Below the pieces are notes generated by a model. The model saw nothing but the letters and a program-made list of their open reading frames with translations, had not been told where the DNA came from and ran no database searches. Source: Bacillus oleivorans (GTDB taxonomy: Bacteria; Bacillota; Bacilli; Bacillales; JC228). From it: a DNA stretch of 64,000 nucleotides. Of the stretch, positions 56,640 to 64,000 are shown piece after piece. A program made the position numbers and the translations under genes. Location: positions 496,001 to 560,000 of the forward strand of contig NZ_OAOP01000001.1 in the NCBI RefSeq assembly GCF_900207585.1. The letters run 5' to 3'. Numbering within the stretch: position 1 is the first letter of the stretch; each line of letters opens with the position of its first letter.

Positions 56640-58181
56640 ATGTCTCAACCTCAAACAAACTTAAACCCTCAGAAAAAGCCAACCGCAATGGACCGTTTTT
56701 TAAACGGTATTGAGCGGGTTGGAAATAAGTTGCCTGATCCGTTTTTCATTTTTATCTATTTAGTAGCCTTTGTTATTCTTCTATCTTGGGCAGTCGGCAG
56801 TATGGGAGTTACGGTTGAACACCCGGGAACTGGTGAGGAACTTCCAATTAAAAGTTTAATTTCTGAAGAGGGGCTTGTTTACATTCTGTCCTCCATGTTA
56901 GATAACTTCACTGGATTTGCCCCACTAGGCCTCGTGTTAACAATGATGCTTGGGATTGGGTTAGCAGAAAAAGTTGGTTTATTAGAAACTGCTATTAAAA
57001 GATCCATTTTAAATGCTCCAAAATCGTTCGTTACTTATGCGGTTATTTTCATTGGGATCTTAGGAAACTTAGCCTCTGATGCATCATTTGTCTTAATACC
57101 GCCGTTAGCAGCAATGGTCTTCCATGCAGTTGGCCGCCACCCGCTTGCAGGGTTGGCAGCTGGTTTTGCCGGGGTTGGTTCAGGTTTTACAGCGAACCTC
57201 TTTGTCGCCGGGACGGATGCCCTTTTAGCAGGTATTTCAACAGAGGCAGCTAAAAACGCCGGACTAGGAGAAATTGTTGTAACACCTGTTGATAACTGGT
57301 ATTTTATGATTGCATCTGTTTTCGTTCTCTCTATTGTAGGGGCGTTTATTACAGAAAAAATCATCGAGCCTCGCTTAGGCACATATAAAGGGAAAGCTGA
57401 AAAAGCACTTGAAGAAGCAAATCCCCTCGAAATGAAGGGTCTTCGAAACAGTGCGATTGCAGGAATCGTGTATCTCGGATTAGTTGCGCTTGCCTTATTT
57501 TGGCCAGACTCTCCACTCAGAAACGAAGATGGAGGGATTGTACCATCACCGTTTTTAGATAACATTATTCCGATTATTCTCTTTTTCTTTATTTCAGTGG
57601 GTGTAGCCTACGGGGTAACCGTCAAGAAAATTACGAGTACGAAGGACATTCCAAAATATATGTCCGAAGCGATCAAGGATATGTCTGGTTATATCGTCCT
57701 AATTTTCGCGGCTTCTCAATTTATTTCATACTTTAACTGGACAAACCTAGGAACATGGGTAGCTGTAAACGGAGCAGAATTCTTAACATCTATCAACATG
57801 ACTGGTCTTCCGGTTGTCATCGGATTCTCGATTCTTGTGTCTATCTTGAACCTCATTATCTTTAGCGGATCGGCACTATGGGCATTATTAGCGCCGGTAT
57901 TTATTCCAATGTTCATGCTGTTAGACTATCATCCGGCCTTCATTCAGGCCGCATACCGGATTGCTGAATCAACAACCAATGTTATAACACCACTGAATCC
58001 GTATATACTCATTGTCCTTGCCTTCATGCAAGAATATGACAAAAAAGCCGGTCTCGGAACATTAATTTCCCTAATGCTCCCGTACACCATTATATTCTTT
58101 GCCATTTGGCTAGTCCTGCTCATAGTCTTTGCATTACTAGGAATCCCATTCGGTCCTGGTATTGGAGTGTATTTACCCTAA
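56640..58181 (+). CDS. AbgT family transporter
   Basis: 513 residues, about 12 hydrophobic segments. Marks of the family: MDRFLNGIERVGNKLPDPFFIFIYL at the N-terminus, NLASDASFVLIPPLAAMVFHAVGRHPLAGLAAGFAGVGSGFTANL and ITPLNPYILIVLAFMQEYDKKAGLGT. AbgT members take up p-aminobenzoyl-glutamate, and some export sulfonamides. ATG 56640 follows AAAGGAGAG; a TTG at 56619 is upstream of that site. It pairs with the M20 enzymes upstream for folate-breakdown salvage. A strong terminator follows. Confidence 0.93.
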   Translation: MSQPQTNLNPQKKPTAMDRFLNGIERVGNKLPDPFFIFIYLVAFVILLSWAVGSMGVTVEHPGTGEELPIKSLISEEGLVYILSSMLDNFTGFAPLGLVLTMMLGIGLAEKVGLLETAIKRSILNAPKSFVTYAVIFIGILGNLASDASFVLIPPLAAMVFHAVGRHPLAGLAAGFAGVGSGFTANLFVAGTDALLAGISTEAAKNAGLGEIVVTPVDNWYFMIASVFVLSIVGAFITEKIIEPRLGTYKGKAEKALEEANPLEMKGLRNSAIAGIVYLGLVALALFWPDSPLRNEDGGIVPSPFLDNIIPIILFFFISVGVAYGVTVKKITSTKDIPKYMSEAIKDMSGYIVLIFAASQFISYFNWTNLGTWVAVNGAEFLTSINMTGLPVVIGFSILVSILNLIIFSGSALWALLAPVFIPMFMLLDYHPAFIQAAYRIAESTTNVITPLNPYILIVLAFMQEYDKKAGLGTLISLMLPYTIIFFAIWLVLLIVFALLGIPFGPGIGVYLP

Positions 58182-58196
58182 ACTTAATATGAAGAT

Positions 58197-58267
58197 ATGT
58201 AAAAATGGTGCCTGACCTCTCTGAGTGTTAAAACTTTATTGAAGAGGGGTGTCAGGCCCATTTTTTT
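58197..58267 (+). terminator. Terminator of the AbgT unit
   Basis: A long stem (AAAAATGGTGCCTGACCTC with GAGGGGTGTCAGGCCCATT) ends in T7. The stem contains GTGCCTG, like the second repeat family. Confidence 0.88.
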
Positions 58268-58407
58268 GTATCTTCGAAAATCGACATCTCCATGTCACAT
58301 CACGAATTTCCCAGGAAATTGTCGAATGCAGTCTTTATTTTAATTTCTGAAAGTATAAAGCGCTAGCCAAGTTTTCTTTATCTTTTGTGAAGAATATGTG
58401 AACGGTA

Positions 58408-58469
58408 TTGTGTTTTTAGGGAAAAGGGAGTATATTCAAAGTGTAGAGAGATTGTGAATTAATTCACAA
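58408..58469 (+). promoter_or_regulatory. DoxX gene promoter with Rex operator 1
   Basis: -35 TTGTGT (58408-58413) and -10 TATATT (58431-58436) with a 17-base spacer, then TTGTGAATTAATTCACAA (58452-58469), a perfect match to the Rex consensus, just after the expected start site. Confidence 0.8.
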
Positions 58470-58530
58470 AAAAATCTACAAAGCTAGCTGGCTTATTAGG
58501 AAGTAATTAAAGAGCTTTTTTTAGATGTAT

Positions 58531-58548
58531 TTGTGAAATATTTCACAA
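58531..58548. promoter_or_regulatory. Rex operator 2
   Basis: TTGTGAAATATTTCACAA, a perfect 18-base palindrome matching the Rex consensus, 45 bases before the DoxX start and 79 bases after operator 1. A half-like TTGTGAAGAATATGTGAA also lies at about 58385. Confidence 0.88.
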
Positions 58549-58592
58549 ATAAAAAGAAAAACTAATACACTCATCACAAGGAGATGGGAAAC

Positions 58593-59102
58593 ATGAAATG
58601 GTTAAGAGGGCCAAAGTTGGCAGTTGTTTGGACAGTGTTGAGAGTTTGGTTGGGGATTCAATGGCTTCAAGCTGGGATAGGGAAATTACAAGGCTTTGAT
58701 GCAGCAGGTTTCATACAAGGAGCGATTGGAAAGGCGACTGGTGATCATCCAGCCGTACAAGGATGGTACGCCACATTTTTAGAAGAGGCAGCACTCCCAA
58801 ATGTCGAGTTATTCAATAATCTGATTCCGTGGGGTGAGATTTTAGTCGGAACCGGTTTGATTTTGGGAGCGGCAACGATACCAGCTCTGCTTGCTGGGGC
58901 CTTTATGAACCTAAACTTCTTGCTAGCCGGTACAGTAAGCACGAACCCAATTCTTTATACAGCTGCCATAATCTTACTTGCAGCTGGAGGAGCAGCCTAT
59001 CTCTACGGTGTAGACCGATTTGCGATCCCATACATTAAGAAAATGCTTCACCATAACAATAAGCGGAAGGGTCCAAAACAAATCCCTGTGCAAGGACATT
59101 AA
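58593..59102 (+). CDS. DoxX family membrane protein
   Basis: 169 residues, four membrane segments: VLRVWLGIQWLQAGIGKLQGF, then WYATFLEEAALPNVELFNNLIPWGEILVGTGLILG and two more. This is the DoxX/terminal-oxidase small-subunit-like family, linked in some organisms to quinone redox or membrane stress; exact function unknown. ATG 58593 is nine bases after AAGGAGA. Two Rex operators upstream predict repression at high NAD+/NADH and induction when oxygen is limiting. Confidence 0.87.
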   Translation: MKWLRGPKLAVVWTVLRVWLGIQWLQAGIGKLQGFDAAGFIQGAIGKATGDHPAVQGWYATFLEEAALPNVELFNNLIPWGEILVGTGLILGAATIPALLAGAFMNLNFLLAGTVSTNPILYTAAIILLAAGGAAYLYGVDRFAIPYIKKMLHHNNKRKGPKQIPVQGH

Positions 59103-59173
59103 ATATAGCTGCTAATCAAAAGACAATATATAAATAATGTTATATAGAATTTAAAAAGTAAATAGATATAGGC

Positions 59174-59216
59174 AAAATGAGCATCCAGTTATACTATAAT
59201 AGGGTGCTCATTTTTT
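59174..59216 (+). terminator. Terminator after DoxX
   Basis: AAAATGAGCA pairs with TGCTCATTTT around an AT-rich loop, followed by T's. Confidence 0.85.
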
Positions 59217-59332
59217 ATGCATTGAATTATACTCAAAAGACCATTGCTTTACTTACCAACATTTGATTATATCTTTATTTAACCTTTGATTTTATACTAA
59301 AGTCAAAATAGAAGAGAAAGAGGAAAACTGCT

Positions 59333-59695
59333 GTGCTTGGACATATATTCTGGATGATTTATTTAAGTTTGCTTGGTACGGTAGCTATTGGCTACTTAAT
59401 CAAAGGAAAATATAAAACGACTCTAGCAAAAATAGACTTTATCATTTCTATCATCACGTGGTTAGGATTATTTGGCTATGTGACGAACACACCCATGTTA
59501 ACTCCGCTTTTCTGGAAAATTGTATTTTTTGGCGGTTTACTTTGGGATTTTATTTATGGTGTATTTTTCAACGATTATTATGGTGAAGAAATAGATAAAG
59601 ATATTCCGGTTTTTGTTAAACATATCATAACAGTAATCATTATAGTAATCTTTGTTGGGCCACTATATTATGGCTTGTATCATTATGCTTTTTAA
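59333..59695 (+). CDS. Small integral membrane protein, unknown
   Basis: 120 residues with four hydrophobic segments and a short acidic loop (NDYYGEEIDKDIP). GTG start after AAAGAGG. The family is not recognised. It stands alone between two terminators and is upstream of a MITE-like element. Proteins of this size and shape are common in Bacillus and mostly uncharacterised. Confidence 0.65.
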   Translation: MLGHIFWMIYLSLLGTVAIGYLIKGKYKTTLAKIDFIISIITWLGLFGYVTNTPMLTPLFWKIVFFGGLLWDFIYGVFFNDYYGEEIDKDIPVFVKHIITVIIIVIFVGPLYYGLYHYAF

Positions 59696-59816
59696 AAAAA
59701 CAGTCAGCCAGTCTCCCTAGCGCGTTAATGTCTTAATGTGGTGGGGGACAGGCCTCATCCTTGGCCGGTCAAATCTCCTCTTATCGCAATTCAAGATTAT
59801 TAGCGCTTCATACCGG

Positions 59817-59855
59817 AATACCAGACATTTTTAACGAAATGTCTGGTATTTTTTT
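59817..59855 (+). terminator. Terminator before the first MITE-like element
   Basis: AATACCAGACATTT and AAATGTCTGGTATT form a 14-bp stem followed by T's. The preceding stretch 59700-59816 shows no gene. Confidence 0.88.
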
Positions 59856-60088
59856 AAAGGGTTGTTTTCGCAAAGATTGTTGCTACCTGAATATATTTTT
59901 TAAACTGTAGTGGAATGGAGCGGAAGACACTTGACTCCGGCGGGAAAAAGAGGAAAGGTCGAGACCCCGCAGGCAAAGCCGAGGAGGCTCGACTTCCTCC
60001 CCGGGGAATCTTGTGTCTGGAGCGAAATGGAACGGACATGTTTGCCTCCATTAAAATACAACAAAGTATGCGAAAACAGCCTTTTAAA
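59856..60088. mobile_element. MITE-like element, copy 1
   Basis: About 233 bases. Its ends are imperfect 30-base inverted repeats (left TTTAAAGGGTTGTTTTCGC, right end read in reverse TTTAAAAGGCTGTTTTCGC). Inside are further inverted segments (TGGAGCGGAAGACACTTG against CTTGTGTCTGGAGCG) and a GACCCCGCAGGCAAAGCCG-rich core. It encodes no protein. It lies between the small membrane protein and the 3' end of the TSUP gene. The core is typical of a repeat spread in Bacillaceae genomes. Confidence 0.8.
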
Positions 60089-60100
60089 TACTACAGAGAG

Positions 60101-60967
60101 TTATAGCATCTTCCTTCTTTTCATAATCACATGAACCAAAGCAGCAAGCCAAAGGATCGCAAGTACTAAATAAGTGTAGACATATATTGTTGGTGAGGCA
60201 TCGAATACTCCTAATAAAGTTCTGATATTCGTCATAATGATAATACCGCCAACCAAAGTCCCTAAAAGGTTAACAGGAATAATCTTGACTAACCAGGCAG
60301 CGATTGGAGCTGCTATTATTCCTCCAATCATTAAAGCCACAACCCATTGAAGATGAATCTGTTCCCAGCCTAAAGTTAATAAAAATCCAAGTGTAGAGGA
60401 TACAGCAATGACAAACTCACTCGTATCGACGGAACCAATCACTTTTCTCGGTTCCATCTGGTTGCTGGTTAGTAAAACAGGTGTAGCGATCGGGCCCCAG
60501 CCGCCTCCTCCTACGGAATCAAAAAATCCGGCAATGAAGCCGAGAGGGACAAAGTGCTTCTTCCCCAGGATCTTCTTAGACTGCTGTTGAGATGGATGAA
60601 ATTTTATAAACATAAAACGATAAATCACGTAGAACCCCAATATTAATAGAAAAAATGAAACATAAGGCTTGATGATATCACCTGGGATGCTGCCTAAAAA
60701 AAATGCCCCAATAAATGCACCGATTGAACCTGGTATGATTAACTTATAGACAACTTGTTTATCCGTATTTCCAAAGCGAATGTGTGATATTCCTGATGCA
60801 GCTGTTGTTACTACTTCTGCCATATGAACTGAGGCAGAGGCAATAGCTGGAGAAATTCCAAGTAAAAGTAATAAAGAAGTCGAAGTGACTCCATATGCCA
60901 TTCCTAAGGATCCATCTATTAGCTGTGCTGCCAAGCCAATCAACGCCAGAATAATTAGCTGTCTCAA
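60101..60967 (-). CDS. TSUP (TauE/SafE) family sulfite/organosulfonate exporter-like protein
   Basis: 288 residues, about eight membrane segments. Family marks are LIDGSLGMAYGVTSTSLLLLLG near the N-terminus and LGFIAGFFDSVGGGGWGPIATPVLL in the middle. Members export sulfite or sulfonates or take up related anions. The TTG start at 60967 follows GGGGTG at six bases and gives the usual N-terminus; an ATG at 61006 with a weak site is the alternative, and still longer starts are rejected. It is divergent from an Rrf2 regulator, which probably controls it in response to sulfur or redox state. Confidence 0.87.
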   Translation of the reverse strand: MRQLIILALIGLAAQLIDGSLGMAYGVTSTSLLLLLGISPAIASASVHMAEVVTTAASGISHIRFGNTDKQVVYKLIIPGSIGAFIGAFFLGSIPGDIIKPYVSFFLLILGFYVIYRFMFIKFHPSQQQSKKILGKKHFVPLGFIAGFFDSVGGGGWGPIATPVLLTSNQMEPRKVIGSVDTSEFVIAVSSTLGFLLTLGWEQIHLQWVVALMIGGIIAAPIAAWLVKIIPVNLLGTLVGGIIIMTNIRTLLGVFDASPTIYVYTYLVLAILWLAALVHVIMKRRKML

Positions 60968-61155
60968 AAAAACACCCCATTTAAAATTTTCCTTGAATAG
61001 AATCATCAAATAGGAATATATCAATAGAATAAGAGTTTGGTAATTGTTGATTAATCTAATCAAGTTTCTAAAGTACAATATGAGTTGTCCAATAAAAGGG
61101 TTCAATCCAACGTAAAAAATCAATATTTGTCCGGATATAAGGGAGATGTTAAGGT

Positions 61156-61587
61156 ATGAAAATATCTAGCCGGGGAGAATATGCCTTACGTGCACTGATC
61201 CTTTTAGGACGCAGTGAAGCTAGAGTGGTACCGATTGGGGAAATCTCTGAAAAGACATTGGTTTCTATTAATTATTTGGAGCAGCTGCTTTTACAGCTAA
61301 AAAGAAACGGATATGTTCATAGCAAAAGAGGGGTAAACGGAGGATACAAATTAAGCAGAAGCCCAGGTGAAATCATCATCGGGGAAGTCATTCGCAATTT
61401 AGAAGGACCCTTGGCACCTATGGGTTGTGTGAGTGTAACGGCTTACGAGAGTTGTCCATTAGAGGAAGGCTGTCTTTTAAAACCTTTATGGGCGCTTGTA
61501 AGAGATACGATTGCAGATTTATTAGACCATACAACATTGAAGGACTTACTGGACGGGAACTTACATACATTCTATAAACAAAGATAA
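61156..61587 (+). CDS. Rrf2 family transcriptional regulator
   Basis: 143 residues. The N-terminal winged helix reads KISSRGEYALRALILLGRSE, followed by the recognition region SINYLEQLLLQLKRNGYVHSKRGVNGGYKLSR, the dimerisation helix and three cysteines (CVSVTAYESCPLEEGC, about 93-108) placed like the cluster-binding cysteines of IscR. It may therefore sense Fe-S or redox state; CymR, by contrast, lacks these. ATG follows AAGGGAGATGTTAAGG. It is divergent from the TSUP exporter over a 188-base shared promoter region. Confidence 0.9.
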   Translation: MKISSRGEYALRALILLGRSEARVVPIGEISEKTLVSINYLEQLLLQLKRNGYVHSKRGVNGGYKLSRSPGEIIIGEVIRNLEGPLAPMGCVSVTAYESCPLEEGCLLKPLWALVRDTIADLLDHTTLKDLLDGNLHTFYKQR

Positions 61588-61591
61588 ACGC

Positions 61592-61893
61592 TTTTTTTAA
61601 GGCTGTTTTCGCAAGGATTGTTGCTACTTGAATATATTTTTGAACTGAAGTGGAATGGAGCGGAAGACACTTGAGTCCTCATAAAATGCTTCGCATTTTC
61701 TTCGTGCGATGCTTATGCTGCCGAAGCCTTCCTTGTCCTGCGGGAAGAAGAGGTGAGCCTCTAGACCCCGCAGGCAAAGCCGAGGAGGCTCGACTTCCTC
61801 CCCGGGGAATCTTGTGTCTGGAGCGAAATGGAACGGACATGTTTAACCACCATTAAGAAACAACAAACAATGCGAAAAAAGCCATTTTTAAAG
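61592..61893. mobile_element. MITE-like element, copy 2 (with internal insert)
   Basis: About 300 bases with the same end repeats (left TTTAAGGCTGTTTTCGC, right end in reverse TTAAAAATGGCTTTTTTCGC). It matches copy 1 on both sides, but has about 65 extra bases (61678-61742) containing a small hairpin (AAAATGCTTCGCATTTT). Together, the copies bracket the TSUP and Rrf2 genes in direct orientation. Confidence 0.8.
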
Positions 61894-61909
61894 TACTATT
61901 CATAACATA

Positions 61910-61947
61910 AAAAATAGCCAGACCCAATAATAAACAGGGGTCTGGCC
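61910..61947 (-). terminator. Terminator of the response-regulator gene
   Basis: GCCAGACCC and GGGTCTGGC pair around a 12-base loop; on the minus strand an ATTTTTTATG run follows. Confidence 0.85.
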
Positions 61948-61967
61948 ACTCTATGCTTGTCCAATCT

Positions 61968-62864
61968 TTATCTATTTCCTTCCTCCAATCTCTGCTCAAG
62001 CCAGCCGTATAACTCCAAAAACCCATCAAGCGACAATTGAATCGTTTGCTTATCATGGTTTGGATCGGTCATTTCAAAGCAGATATTCTGATCATTTTCG
62101 GTATAGGTAACCGCAAAGTTTCTTTTTTCGCCATTAATGTCTTCTTCCCAGTTGCAAATATAGCTGGTAGACATTTTAATTTTGCTATCTCTAACTGGTT
62201 TTGGTACTTTGAACACGGGGGTTGGTTTTTCTTTTACTGGAACAGCAGCTGCTTGAACAGGAGAAGCTTTAACTTCCGTGAATGCCACTACGGATTGAGG
62301 TATTTCTTCAACTTTTTCCTCCGCCTCTGTGACAACAGCAGCTGCAGCTTCTTGATGTGAAACCTCCAACTCTTCTTTCACTTTTTCTAAGTCTTCAATC
62401 ACTTCGTCGAGGCCTTCCTCTTGTTCTTCTGCTGCTTCAGCTGCAACTTCCTCAACTTCCTCCTCGTCCTCAAATTCCTCAACTTCATCCTTCTTCAAGT
62501 GCGGCATTGCATATTTTTTAATAATTTCATTCATATAATCTGGTTTGAAAGGCTTCATTAAGTATCCGACAGCACCAGCTTCGAGTGCATCCTGAATCAT
62601 GTCTTTCTGATTGCTCGCTGAACATACAAGAATGACAGCATCCTTATCGATTTTGAAGATTTCTTTAATGGCGTCTAGCCCATTCATTTCAGGCATTGTC
62701 AGATCCATCATTACGACATCAGGCTTCAGTTCCTTGAACTTTTGCACAGCTTCCTTGCCATTAGCAGCCTCACCTGCAACAATATAACCCTGGTGCTTCA
62801 AAGAATCTGCTGCCATTTTCCTCATAAAACTCGTATCATCTACAATTAAAAACGAATAAGACAT
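61968..62864 (-). CDS. Response regulator with acidic linker and C-terminal domain
   Basis: 298 residues. A CheY-like receiver (1-about 120) has D9/D10, phospho-acceptor D54 in VVMMDLTMPEM, S82 and K104 in YLMKPF, all intact. A Glu-rich linker (about 127-180) and a Pro/Val-rich spacer follow, and the last 90 residues (KIKMSTSYICNWEEDI...ELYGWLEQRL) form a domain I do not recognise. No DNA-binding domain is seen. ATG 62864 sits six bases after GGGGGA; the ATG at 62870 is too close. It starts 29 bases after the GspE-like gene, so the two form one operon. Confidence 0.85.
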   Translation of the reverse strand: MSYSFLIVDDTSFMRKMAADSLKHQGYIVAGEAANGKEAVQKFKELKPDVVMMDLTMPEMNGLDAIKEIFKIDKDAVILVCSASNQKDMIQDALEAGAVGYLMKPFKPDYMNEIIKKYAMPHLKKDEVEEFEDEEEVEEVAAEAAEEQEEGLDEVIEDLEKVKEELEVSHQEAAAAVVTEAEEKVEEIPQSVVAFTEVKASPVQAAAVPVKEKPTPVFKVPKPVRDSKIKMSTSYICNWEEDINGEKRNFAVTYTENDQNICFEMTDPNHDKQTIQLSLDGFLELYGWLEQRLEEGNR

Positions 62865-62893
62865 TTTCATTCCCCCATATTTCTATGTTTATT

Positions 62894-64000
62894 TTATTGA
62901 TTGACTGCTTTTAAAACTTGGTCAACGGTTGTAATGCCTTCCCGGGCTTTGACTAACCCGTCATATATCATTGTTTTAAATGACTGTAATATCACGTATT
63001 GCTTAAATTCTTCAACTGGGCTCTTTTTCAAAATTAACTCGCGAAGTCCGTCGTCAATAATCAGAACCTCTTGAATTCCTATGTAGCCTTTATAACCTGA
63101 GTTATGACAGATCTTACAGCCTTCCCCGCGAACGACAGGGAGTTTGGAACCTTTATTAGCTGCTACAAACGTTCGAAAATTACCGAGCCGGGTCTTTTCT
63201 TTTTGACTGTCATAGTCTAACAGGTTGTACGCTTCAAATAGTTTGATTTCTGAATCAGTCGCCGGCGTACTTTGAGCACACCGTTCACAGATTCTCGGAA
63301 CGATTCTATGACCGACGATACTGGAGAGGGAAGAGGCAATTAAGTAAGGTTCGATTCCCATATCCAATAACCGCTTAATGGTATGGATTGCATCTGTTCC
63401 GTGAATAGATCCGATGACTAATCGCCCTGATAAAGAAGTTCTGATTGCTGCTTCTGCCGTATTTCTATCAGGTATGTCATTTACCATAATGACATTCGGA
63501 TCATGATTCATAACCGATCGGAGTCCATCCGCATATGAAAATCCATGTGCTTCGTTTATTTCTACCTGCATGACTCCATCTATTCTTCTTTTGACTAAGT
63601 TCTCAAGCGACACGATTTTTCTTTCGTCCTGTTTGAGTTCTTGTAAAAGCGAATAAGCTTGAGTAGTCTTGCCGCTTCCTGCTGGTCCAGCGATCAGGAT
63701 TAATCCCTTCATCGGTTCTGTCGCTTGTTTCAACTTGCTTAAGTTTGAATCAGTCAGCCCTAGCTCGGTTAGACTTAGGTTAGCTGCGCTTTGTTGAACA
63801 AAGTGGAGGACAGCACTCTCACCATCAATCGTTGGAACTGTTGAAACCCGAATATGATATTCAACATTCTGTGCCTTTTTATGAAAAATCCCGGTTTGAG
63901 GGAGCTTTCTTTCTGTCGTATTCATATTTGAGAGGGTTTTGAGTCTGCCGATTACGGCTTCTTGCAGCTGTTTTGGGATCGTCTTTTGTTTTTCCAGTTT
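62894..64000 (-). CDS. Divergent GspE/PulE-type secretion ATPase, 5' end outside window
   Basis: The open frame continues past the window edge, so this is the C-terminal 368 residues of a type II secretion/type IV pilus-like ATPase. Seen are Walker A GPAGSGKTT, a His box-like LVIGSIHGTDAI and two CxxC pairs (ICERC, CKICHNSGYKGYIGIQE) of the GspE zinc domain. The usual Walker B VGEIRD is replaced by VNDIPD, so the catalytic Glu is Asp and the Arg is lost. The same operon holds a response regulator. It may be a weak or regulatory ATPase rather than a pilus motor. Confidence 0.85.
   Translation of the reverse strand, partial: KLEKQKTIPKQLQEAVIGRLKTLSNMNTTERKLPQTGIFHKKAQNVEYHIRVSTVPTIDGESAVLHFVQQSAANLSLTELGLTDSNLSKLKQATEPMKGLILIAGPAGSGKTTQAYSLLQELKQDERKIVSLENLVKRRIDGVMQVEINEAHGFSYADGLRSVMNHDPNVIMVNDIPDRNTAEAAIRTSLSGRLVIGSIHGTDAIHTIKRLLDMGIEPYLIASSLSSIVGHRIVPRICERCAQSTPATDSEIKLFEAYNLLDYDSQKEKTRLGNFRTFVAANKGSKLPVVRGEGCKICHNSGYKGYIGIQEVLIIDDGLRELILKKSPVEEFKQYVILQSFKTMIYDGLVKAREGITTVDQVLKAVNQ

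Noticed and set aside
57035-57565. 176-codon frame on the minus strand
   Set aside because: It is a shadow of the AbgT gene with typical antisense composition.
60968-61123. N-terminal extension of the TSUP protein
   Set aside because: It runs into the shared promoter with the Rrf2 gene and does not resemble the family; TTG 60967 has a ribosome site.

Overview
The window looks like a chromosomal piece of a Gram-positive, low-GC Bacillaceae bacterium (Bacillus/Neobacillus-like). The evidence is strong purine-rich Shine-Dalgarno sites, several TTG/GTG starts, a SAM-I (S-box) riboswitch in front of yitJ-metH, LicT-type antiterminator targets with cre boxes, and perfect Rex and Fur operators. I saw no rRNA, tRNA, CRISPR array or prophage. 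Nearly all of the window is transport, catabolism and its regulation.

Layout. 1-4.7 kb: a Fur-controlled divergent iron locus (type-2 ferredoxin-NADP reductase, partial, and a hydroxamate-type siderophore ABC importer). 5-6.8 kb: a REP-associated tyrosine transposase (RAYT) and a methyltransferase. 7-11.8 kb: a beta-glucoside PTS locus (bglA, licT, bglP), every gene preceded by its own LicT-type leader. 12-19 kb: 6-phosphogluconolactonase, then SAM riboswitch-yitJ-metH. 19-30.4 kb: a LacI-regulated sugar/polyol locus with two TIM-barrel isomerases, two Gfo/Idh/MocA dehydrogenases, an Rbs-type ABC importer and a mutarotase-like protein; four matching palindromic operators tie it together. 30.5-33 kb: an unrecognised three-gene minus-strand operon and a decayed GntR/UTRA regulator. 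33.4-46.2 kb: a peptide uptake and hydrolysis locus (alpha/beta-hydrolase fused to a beta-lactamase-fold hydrolase, M81/MlrC-like metallopeptidase, five-gene Dpp/Opp importer, RpiR regulator, two more serine hydrolases). 46.3-58.2 kb: an amidase, a deletion-derived M48-like protein, then four M20 hydrolases with a DUF3100 protein, a two-domain regulator and an AbgT transporter, suggesting salvage of N-acyl or p-aminobenzoyl-glutamate-type compounds. 58.4-64 kb: a Rex-controlled DoxX protein, a TSUP exporter with an Rrf2 regulator between two MITE-like elements, and a response regulator next to a divergent GspE-like ATPase that runs off the window.

The most striking feature is not a gene. A family of about 28-bp elements (ends GAAAC/GTTTC, asymmetric core GGGACGGTTCT) occurs some 40 times at 18 loci. 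It is commonly found as head-to-head pairs that fold into near-perfect hairpins. In at least seven genes on both strands the first TGA of the element is the stop codon of the upstream gene, always with the core in the same orientation. Five more genes have the element within 0-3 bases of their stop. The RAYT gene lies inside the densest cluster and its own stop codon is in a variant copy, so it is the likely cognate enzyme. The 16.7 kb from 29.5 to 46.2 kb has no copies, which may mark a separately acquired block.
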